The notes beneath the pieces are model-generated. The model saw only the letters and a list, made by a program, of their open reading frames with translations, was not told where the DNA came from and did no database searches. A stretch of 12,032 nucleotides of DNA from an uncultured Planctomycetota bacterium (GTDB taxonomy: Bacteria; Planctomycetota; Planctomycetia; Pirellulales; UBA1268), in assembly GCA_905477565.1 (NCBI GenBank), contig CAJQGO010000053.1, positions 1 to 12,032 on the forward strand, in the 5' to 3' direction. The translations under genes and the position numbers were made by a program. Below, piece after piece: positions 7,234 through 12,032 of the stretch (position 1 is its first letter; each line of letters begins with the position of its first letter).

Positions 7234-7683
7234 TTAGTGTAGGTCAGGCTCCTTGCCTTCGTACGCGCGATACAAGTCATGAATAGCCTTCTCAAGTGCA
7301 GAAGCAGTTGCTTCATCGGCAGACTGCTTGCACTTCATCGCAGCAACAGTGACGGCATGTGCTGCTTTGAGTTGATCGGTGTAACGCGGTGAATCAGACT
7401 TGATTCGTTGGGCAAGGAAATAGTCGGCGATGACGCCTTGAATTGAATCCGCGTGAGTTTCTTTTGTGACAACCCAGCGAACAAATTGTTGTATATCTTG
7501 CGCATTTTCGGTGTCAAAGAGTTGATTCATCTGCCCTTGTGCCTTGGCAATAGTTTTCGTGTCTTCCAATAATTGTTCGAATCGTAACTGGTCACCATAG
7601 ATTCCACACGGAACCTGACAGTGTGCAAAAACGGTGGAGCAGAGAAGGGCGGACGCAATGAGGGCAAGCAACATACGTGACAT
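7234..7683 (-). CDS. sodN: Nickel superoxide dismutase with signal peptide
   Basis: NiSOD converts superoxide to oxygen and hydrogen peroxide using a nickel ion held by the N-terminal hook. From the ATG at 7683 the product has 149 residues. Residues 1-20 (MSRMLLALIASALLCSTVFA) are a typical Sec signal peptide, and the predicted mature end starts HCQVPCGIYGDQ, which is the exact NiSOD hook pattern HCxxPCGxY. His21, Cys22 and Cys26 of the precursor would be the metal ligands (His1, Cys2, Cys6 of the mature form). The helical body contains QQFVRWVVTKETHADSIQ and IADYFLAQRI, also family-like. The mature length would be about 129, close to known NiSODs. I preferred this ATG to an in-frame GTG at 7731 because it gives a clean signal peptide; a GGAG lies 11 bases upstream, a long spacing. 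No sodX-type protease gene is adjacent. The gene starts 85 bases after the MCP stop. Confidence 0.93.
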   Translation of the reverse strand: MSRMLLALIASALLCSTVFAHCQVPCGIYGDQLRFEQLLEDTKTIAKAQGQMNQLFDTENAQDIQQFVRWVVTKETHADSIQGVIADYFLAQRIKSDSPRYTDQLKAAHAVTVAAMKCKQSADEATASALEKAIHDLYRAYEGKEPDLH

Positions 7684-7733
7684 GGGAAACGGTTCTCCAA
7701 GGGTTAGATTAAGATGCTCTAGAAGCACCACAA

Positions 7734-7763
7734 TACACCAAGAGACGCCGTGGGTAAAAACCC
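7734..7763 (-). promoter_or_regulatory. Possible promoter for sodN
   Basis: In the gap between the MCP and sodN genes the minus strand carries a TTTACC-like -35 and a TATTGT -10 about 17 bases apart, each with four of six consensus matches. The positions are approximate and the call is weak. sodN could equally be read from an upstream promoter. Confidence 0.2.
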
Positions 7764-7768
7764 GTCAC

Positions 7769-9799
7769 TTATAGTTTGAAATGCGTAATCTCTCCATGGA
7801 GATCGTTTGCCGCTTGCTGAACGTCAGTTGTGGCATTTTGGAATGATTCTAGGGCGGATTCGCTCTCAGAGACACTCTCTGCCAGATGTGACATCGCGAT
7901 CCGTATTTGTTCGGCACCCTGGCTTTGGGCCTGCATGCCTTCGGCCACCTGCTCGAAACGCTCAGATATCCCTTTTACAGATGTGATGATTTCTGCAAGC
8001 TGCCGAGAGACACCTCCTATTTCCTCCGCACCGGTCTCGACACTCTTGGTGAATGCATCCATTTCCATCACGCCTGATGAAACACTAAGTTGCATCTCTT
8101 TGACAACCTTTTCTATTTCAAGAGAAGCAACGGCAGTTTGGTCTGCGAGTCGCCGAATCTCCCGGGCGATCACGAGGAAGCCAAGACCATATTCGCCTGC
8201 CTTTTCGGCTTCGATTGCGGCATTGATCGAAAGGAGATTGGTTTGGTCGGCAACTTTCGCAATTGTTGTGACCGCAAGGTTGATTGTGGTTGCGCGTTCA
8301 TTGATCACAGCCAGGCGAGAACCAAACGATCCCGTGCTGTCTGCAAGTTTTCGCATTGTGTCGTCCATGCTCGAGAGATTTTCTCGTCCCTCGATTGCCA
8401 TCGCGCCGGTTTGGCCCGCCATTTCATTGACAGCAACCATCGTCTGTGTGAGTTCCTTTCCCGTCACACTGATTTCTTCGACGGCAGCAACCGTCTGTGT
8501 TGTCGAGTCCCCTAGCTTTTTTATTACGTGCTGCTGATTGGCTCCAGTGGTCTGAAGCTTCGAGGATGTGTTGGTCAAGGCATCACTAGAGGTGTGGACC
8601 CGAGCTATTAACATACGGAGATCCCGTGTCATTGTTTGAAGTGACTCAAGGAGTATTGCGGTTTCATCTCGAGATGAGACAGAAACGTCCTCTCGCAGGT
8701 CACCAGCAGCAACCTTGCGCGAGAGACCGATTGCCCGTTGGATGGGTGTGCTGATACTTCGTGCAACGAAGAGTGCAACCACAACGACGACGAGGATAGT
8801 GCCGCACAGTAATCCGGCAATCAGGAGTTGCTGAAAACGAACCAGTGCAAACGCTTCACTTGTGTCCTGTTTAGCAACCAAACCCCAGCGATAACTTGGG
8901 AGGTAGCACCAAGCGGCAGCAACCTCCTCTTGCCGGTAATCCGGAAAAACGGCATATCCTCGATTGCCACTCGATGCATTTCGTGCGGCGATGGCTTTTT
9001 CTACTGTGAGCGGTATTGTCAGTTCAAAGGCGGCATCAGTGCGGTGACGAAGAGGAGTAGTGATTCTCGCAATATTGTCGATTCGCTCTGCCGTAAGGAT
9101 TTCGCCAGTTGCCCCAAGACCAGTGGTGTCTGTCAGTATTTGCCAGACATGATCAATAGGTAGTTGCAGAGCAAGCACACCAACGACCTTTTCTTCCTGA
9201 AAAATTGGAGACGTGACAAAGGCTGTTGGGTTTCCAGATTTTCCAAAAGGTGCAAACTTGCACAGTTCTGACTGCAGAAGTGTTCGTGACCGATCAAAGC
9301 CTCTTGCCAGCTCTGTGTTTCTTAGTGACTCAGAGGTGAGTGTTGCGCCCGGCTCGAGTTGTTCTGTAGATGAATAGAGAATGGTTCCGTTGACGTCAAT
9401 GAGAAGCAAGCTTTGGTACCCACGAGACGTTGCGACATCTCGGAGGTAGGGTGCGTAGGCCGTTGCTTTTTCGTCAAGTACTTTTCTGGAATCTGATCCG
9501 GAAATTCCAACAGAAGAAAGTTGGGAGATGGCAGTCACAACTGTTGGTGCTATGGACAGTGTTGTGCCATCCCGAACACGCTCAGCGGCGTATGACTCAA
9601 GCTGGATGGATCTCGCCGAGGCAATCTGAACGAGTTGCTTTTGAACAGATTTTTCAAGAGCACGATTAGCCAGCCGTCCAGTGATTGCCGTCAGGATTCC
9701 ACACGGCAATAATGCGATCAGGAGGAACCAGAACAAGAGCCTTCGAGCGAGTCGCTGGTGTTTTTTTTCGACACGTGGTTTTGGGTTGGGCTCAGTCAT
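7769..9799 (-). CDS. Methyl-accepting chemotaxis protein, WspA-like signalling domain
   Basis: This 676-residue receptor has a first membrane segment at about 21-41, an extracytoplasmic Cache-like sensor (about 45-318, with YQSLLLIDVNGTILYSS and a late AWCYLPSYRWGLVAKQD), and a second membrane segment at about 324-347. HAMP covers about 348-400, and the cytoplasmic signalling coiled coil about 430-645. The hairpin tip reads VADQTNLLSINAAIEAEKAG, then EYGLGFLVIAREIRRLADQT. From memory this variant is closer to WspA, the surface-sensing receptor that feeds a c-di-GMP output, than to classical chemotaxis receptors. No CheR-binding C-terminal pentapeptide is seen. The frame is open for 105 more codons upstream, but that part overlaps the preceding gene; the ATG at 9799 overlaps its stop by 8 bases and has AGAGGA eight bases before it. 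No CheW, CheA or Wsp partner genes are in the window. Confidence 0.93.
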   Translation of the reverse strand: MTEPNPKPRVEKKHQRLARRLLFWFLLIALLPCGILTAITGRLANRALEKSVQKQLVQIASARSIQLESYAAERVRDGTTLSIAPTVVTAISQLSSVGISGSDSRKVLDEKATAYAPYLRDVATSRGYQSLLLIDVNGTILYSSTEQLEPGATLTSESLRNTELARGFDRSRTLLQSELCKFAPFGKSGNPTAFVTSPIFQEEKVVGVLALQLPIDHVWQILTDTTGLGATGEILTAERIDNIARITTPLRHRTDAAFELTIPLTVEKAIAARNASSGNRGYAVFPDYRQEEVAAAWCYLPSYRWGLVAKQDTSEAFALVRFQQLLIAGLLCGTILVVVVVALFVARSISTPIQRAIGLSRKVAAGDLREDVSVSSRDETAILLESLQTMTRDLRMLIARVHTSSDALTNTSSKLQTTGANQQHVIKKLGDSTTQTVAAVEEISVTGKELTQTMVAVNEMAGQTGAMAIEGRENLSSMDDTMRKLADSTGSFGSRLAVINERATTINLAVTTIAKVADQTNLLSINAAIEAEKAGEYGLGFLVIAREIRRLADQTAVASLEIEKVVKEMQLSVSSGVMEMDAFTKSVETGAEEIGGVSRQLAEIITSVKGISERFEQVAEGMQAQSQGAEQIRIAMSHLAESVSESESALESFQNATTDVQQAANDLHGEITHFKL

Positions 9800-11117
9800 T
9801 TTCGGGATCCTCTTTAGTTTGAGGTGTTCCGGTGTTGGCCCAGCCCCCCCAGCGACGGTGAAGGTCGTTGACGAAGGTGCTCCAAGCGGTTTTTGAGCGT
9901 GTAATCGGATACGGGACGGGCCGTACTGAGCCGTTGCTGCTCCAGACGATGTCGAACTGTGCGTCTTCTTTAATCCGTCCGATGTAAACGGGTCTCCATG
10001 TGTGCTGAGTACTAGGGTCGACTGCAATGATGCCCTCCGGCGCATTGAGACTCTGTTGGCGTAGGGCATTGCGAACTTGTTGGACATCAGTATTACCACT
10101 CTCGCGGACTGCATTCGCCCAGAGATAGACGCTGTTGTACGCAGCGGCTATGACGTCACTTGTGACTCGATCTGCTCCGTAGCGTGTCTTGAATGCAGAA
10201 ACGAAACGTCGGTTTTCTTCGGTGTCAATTGATTGGAAGTAGTTCCAGGCTGCATAGTGCCCAACCATATCAGCATGATTCGTTGAGAGAAGCTCATCTT
10301 CAGCAATTGCAAAGGCGATTACCGGTATGTCGTCGGGTGATATCCCAGCTTCACGAAGTTCGCGAAAAAAGGCTATTGCGGAATCTCCTACGACGGAACA
10401 GAGAATCACATCAGGTTGTGTTTCGACAATTTCTTGAACATAAGACGTAAGATCAGTGCTGCCGAAAGGAACATACCTTTCAGCTACTTTTTCAACACCG
10501 AGTCCCATAAGCTGATCTGAAATAATTGCGTTGACACAGTGAGGCCAGATGTAGTCTGAGCCCAGAAGAAAAAAGCTTCTGGCATTTAGTGCACTCTGGC
10601 ACCACTGAACAGCTGGAGTGATCTGCTGATTTGGTGCCGCGCCGGTATAGATCACATTTGGGCATGCCTCGAGGCCTTCATATGCCATTGGATAGATCAG
10701 AAGATGATCAGATTTTTCAAGAACAGGTAAGACACTTTTTCTACTGGCACTTGTCCAGCAACCAAAGAGAACGGTCACGTCTTCCTCAGATATCAGCCGA
10801 TCAGCTTCCCGAGCGAATGTCGGCCAGTCTGATGCGCCATCAGCAATGATCCATTTGATTGGTCGGCCGAGGAGTCCACCAGCAGCATTGATTTCTTCGA
10901 ATGCCAGTCGTTCAGCATCGATCATTGCCTGTTCACTGACAGCAATGGGACCGGTTTGTGAATGAAGAACACCAACGAGTATTGGTTGGGGGGCGAGGAA
11001 AAACTGCCCGGCTCCAAACCACATGACCAGACAAAAAGCGAGACCACAACCAACGAATAGCCACCATCGCTTGCGAGAACGACTATGGGTATCGGGGGAC
11101 TTGATAAAACGTGGCAT
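9792..11117 (-). CDS. Membrane-anchored UrtA-like periplasmic binding protein
   Basis: This 441-residue protein of the Peripla_BP type (branched-chain amino acid/amide/urea class) has an N-terminal basic stretch and one membrane segment (about 18-41). A full binding-protein fold then begins at ILVGVLHSQTGPIAVSE. Strong UrtA-like blocks follow: LAFEEINAAGGLLGRPI, then VLFGCWTSASRKSVLPV at about 116-132, YEGLEACPNVIYTGAAPNQQ, and later GHYAAWNYFQSIDTEENRRF. UrtA binds urea for an ABC transporter, and AmiC-type relatives bind short amides. The ligand here cannot be told from sequence alone. No lipobox is seen, so it is tethered by its own helix. No permease or ATPase gene is nearby; instead a chemoreceptor gene overlaps its end by 8 bases, suggesting a sensory role. 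The ATG at 11117 is chosen over a TTG at 11150 because GGAGG lies five bases before it. Confidence 0.92.
   Translation of the reverse strand: MPRFIKSPDTHSRSRKRWWLFVGCGLAFCLVMWFGAGQFFLAPQPILVGVLHSQTGPIAVSEQAMIDAERLAFEEINAAGGLLGRPIKWIIADGASDWPTFAREADRLISEEDVTVLFGCWTSASRKSVLPVLEKSDHLLIYPMAYEGLEACPNVIYTGAAPNQQITPAVQWCQSALNARSFFLLGSDYIWPHCVNAIISDQLMGLGVEKVAERYVPFGSTDLTSYVQEIVETQPDVILCSVVGDSAIAFFRELREAGISPDDIPVIAFAIAEDELLSTNHADMVGHYAAWNYFQSIDTEENRRFVSAFKTRYGADRVTSDVIAAAYNSVYLWANAVRESGNTDVQQVRNALRQQSLNAPEGIIAVDPSTQHTWRPVYIGRIKEDAQFDIVWSSNGSVRPVPYPITRSKTAWSTFVNDLHRRWGGWANTGTPQTKEDPEND
9808..9814 (-). promoter_or_regulatory. Shine-Dalgarno site of the MCP gene
   Basis: AAGAGGA lies inside the end of the upstream gene, eight bases before the ATG at 9799. 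It supports this start and translational coupling with the substrate-binding protein gene. Confidence 0.65.
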
Positions 11118-11122
11118 ACGGA

Positions 11123-11127
11123 CCTCC
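11123..11127 (-). promoter_or_regulatory. Shine-Dalgarno site of the UrtA-like gene
   Basis: GGAGG on the minus strand, five bases before the ATG at 11117, fixes this start over the upstream TTG. Confidence 0.8.
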
Positions 11128-11193
11128 GGAAACAATGCAGCCGCCCGCAATCTTTACCTATAGTTCCCAGTCGTGCGACCGTTTCTCTTATTT

Positions 11194-12027
11194 TTATCCG
11201 GTTTTGGGTAGTGGCGTTGTTGTTTTTCCTTTGCGAATCGCCGGTGGATGGGCCCGTGTTCCCTGTATTGGTGATATTTTTCGAACCCAAATGTTTCGGA
11301 AACGCACTGGATTCCTGTGGTCTTGCAGTCGGATTGGAAGTTCCGGAGGATGAGGATTGTACCGGGGAGGCCGGTTGTACGGCGTGTCCCCTAGCAACTC
11401 GAAGTTGTTTTGTACAAGCACGCCGTTGTGAAGAACAGTCACGGTAGCTGGTTCTGTAAGCTTTCCTGCAGAATCGAAACGTGGTGTATTCCAGATAATA
11501 TCGTAGCTGTTCCACTCTCCTGGTTTTCTCATGACATTGACCAGCGGCGGTGTTTGTTTATAGATCGCCGCGGCCTGTCCATCAAAATAGGTTGCGTTTT
11601 CGAATGAATCGAGAACCTGAATTTCATACGGTCCAAAAAAAACACCACTGTTGCCACGCCCCTGTCCGGTTCCTTCAGCTGGGAGTGGACTTGACCATTC
11701 CACATGAAGTTGGCAATCACCAAAAGACTCTTTTGTGCTAATCATGCCTTTGCCGACAATCAGGGATCCATCTATCACCTTCCATGTTTCAGCGTTATTC
11801 CAGCCACTCGTATCGACACCATTGAAGAGAATGACAGCATCGCTCGGAGGGTCCTGATTTGTTCTGCCCGGCGTGACATGTTCGGGTTCCTTCCATTCGA
11901 TACCCGGAAGATATTCTTGGGCCGACGCAGTCAGTAACAGGACGAATGTGAGAATGATGGTGCTCGCTACCAGATGCAGCCTAAAAATATTTGGCACATA
12001 TTTGGGTTGTATTTTGATCATATTCAT
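11194..12027 (-). CDS. Secreted DUF1080 (3-keto-disaccharide hydrolase-like) protein
   Basis: This 277-residue protein has a signal peptide (about residues 1-36, ending LLLTASA before QEYLPG). The DUF1080 domain runs from about residue 65 to 250. It opens with AVILFNGVDTSGWNN and WKVIDGSLIVGKG, continues with STKESFGDCQLHVEWSSP and GNSGVFFGPYEIQVLDSFEN, and closes with RKPGEWNSYDIIWNTPRFD, VTVLHNGVLVQNN and LPIRLQDHRNPVRFRNIWVR. This is the lectin-like sandwich fold now often annotated as 3-keto-disaccharide hydrolase and greatly expanded in planctomycetes; the activity of this member is unproven. A short basic, Pro/Thr-rich tail follows the domain. The ATG at 12027 is taken as the start because it precedes a good signal peptide, but only five bases of upstream sequence are visible, so a Shine-Dalgarno site cannot be checked. 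The stop lies 76 bases before the UrtA-like gene; whether they share a transcript is unclear. Confidence 0.92.
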   Translation of the reverse strand: MNMIKIQPKYVPNIFRLHLVASTIILTFVLLLTASAQEYLPGIEWKEPEHVTPGRTNQDPPSDAVILFNGVDTSGWNNAETWKVIDGSLIVGKGMISTKESFGDCQLHVEWSSPLPAEGTGQGRGNSGVFFGPYEIQVLDSFENATYFDGQAAAIYKQTPPLVNVMRKPGEWNSYDIIWNTPRFDSAGKLTEPATVTVLHNGVLVQNNFELLGDTPYNRPPRYNPHPPELPIRLQDHRNPVRFRNIWVRKISPIQGTRAHPPAIRKGKTTTPLPKTG

Positions 12028-12032
12028 ATGAA

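Noticed and set aside
7684..7731. GTG start 16 codons upstream for sodN
   Set aside because: It would put charged and polar residues before an otherwise complete signal peptide; the ATG at 7683 gives a canonical leader.
7830..8537. Plus-strand open frame of 235 codons
   Set aside because: It lies entirely inside the well-supported MCP gene on the other strand, has a Ser/Ala/Thr/Arg-rich composition typical of an antisense shadow, and shows no family motif.
9800..10114. N-terminal extension of the MCP frame by 105 codons
   Set aside because: The extension overlaps the conserved end of the UrtA-like gene, its composition is unlike a receptor N-terminus, and the ATG at 9799 has a ribosome site and directly precedes a normal membrane segment.
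11130..11165. Possible promoter or terminator in the 76-base gap between the DUF1080 and UrtA-like genes
   Set aside because: A TATAGG-like hexamer lacks a convincing -35 at the right distance, and the only stem there has four base pairs with a two-base loop.
1..12032. tRNA, rRNA, CRISPR or transposase signals
   Set aside because: No cloverleaf, spaced direct repeats, terminal inverted repeats or transposase motifs were seen on either strand; the window is densely filled with same-strand genes.

Overview
The window carries eight protein-coding genes, all on the minus strand; I found no credible plus-strand gene, RNA gene, CRISPR array or insertion sequence. Base composition looks near 50% GC by eye. 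A secreted DUF1080 protein, a nickel superoxide dismutase made with a Sec-type signal peptide, and a divergent DUF58/TgpA-like pair together suggest a planctomycete or a related aquatic bacterium of the PVC group. This assignment is an inference from gene content, not a database result.

In the direction of transcription (high to low coordinates) the layout is as follows. (1) A DUF1080 secreted protein (11194-12027), with its upstream region cut off by the window edge. (2) A membrane-anchored UrtA-like substrate-binding protein (9792-11117). Its last 8 bases overlap the start of (3), a WspA-like methyl-accepting chemotaxis protein (7769-9799). No permease or ATPase genes lie beside them, so the pair looks like a sensory unit rather than a transporter. 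(4) An exported nickel superoxide dismutase, sodN (7234-7683), followed by two hairpins. (5) lemA (6538-7137) and (6) a DUF2207 membrane protein (4544-6541), sharing an ATGA overlap and forming a classic LemA/DUF2207 pair; the DUF2207 protein ends in eleven glycines and a tryptophan. (7) A small secreted His- and Cys-rich protein (3885-4328), probably metal binding, whose stop codon sits in the loop of a perfect 11-bp inverted repeat. (8) A DUF58 protein (2358-3662) overlapping by 11 bases with (9) a large polytopic TgpA-like transglutaminase-fold protein (1-2368), which runs off the left edge. That makes nine coding sequences if the edge-truncated TgpA-like gene is counted separately from the eight complete ones.

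The most interesting points are these. The TgpA-like protein has Asp where the transglutaminase family has its catalytic Cys, and Glu where the third triad residue is normally Asp, so it may be a pseudo-enzyme. The coupled UrtA-like/WspA-like pair suggests ligand sensing through a tethered binding protein. In the nickel superoxide dismutase, the predicted signal-peptidase cut would itself create the essential N-terminal histidine. Several true starts lie downstream of the longest open frame and are decided by good Shine-Dalgarno sites or start/stop overlaps.
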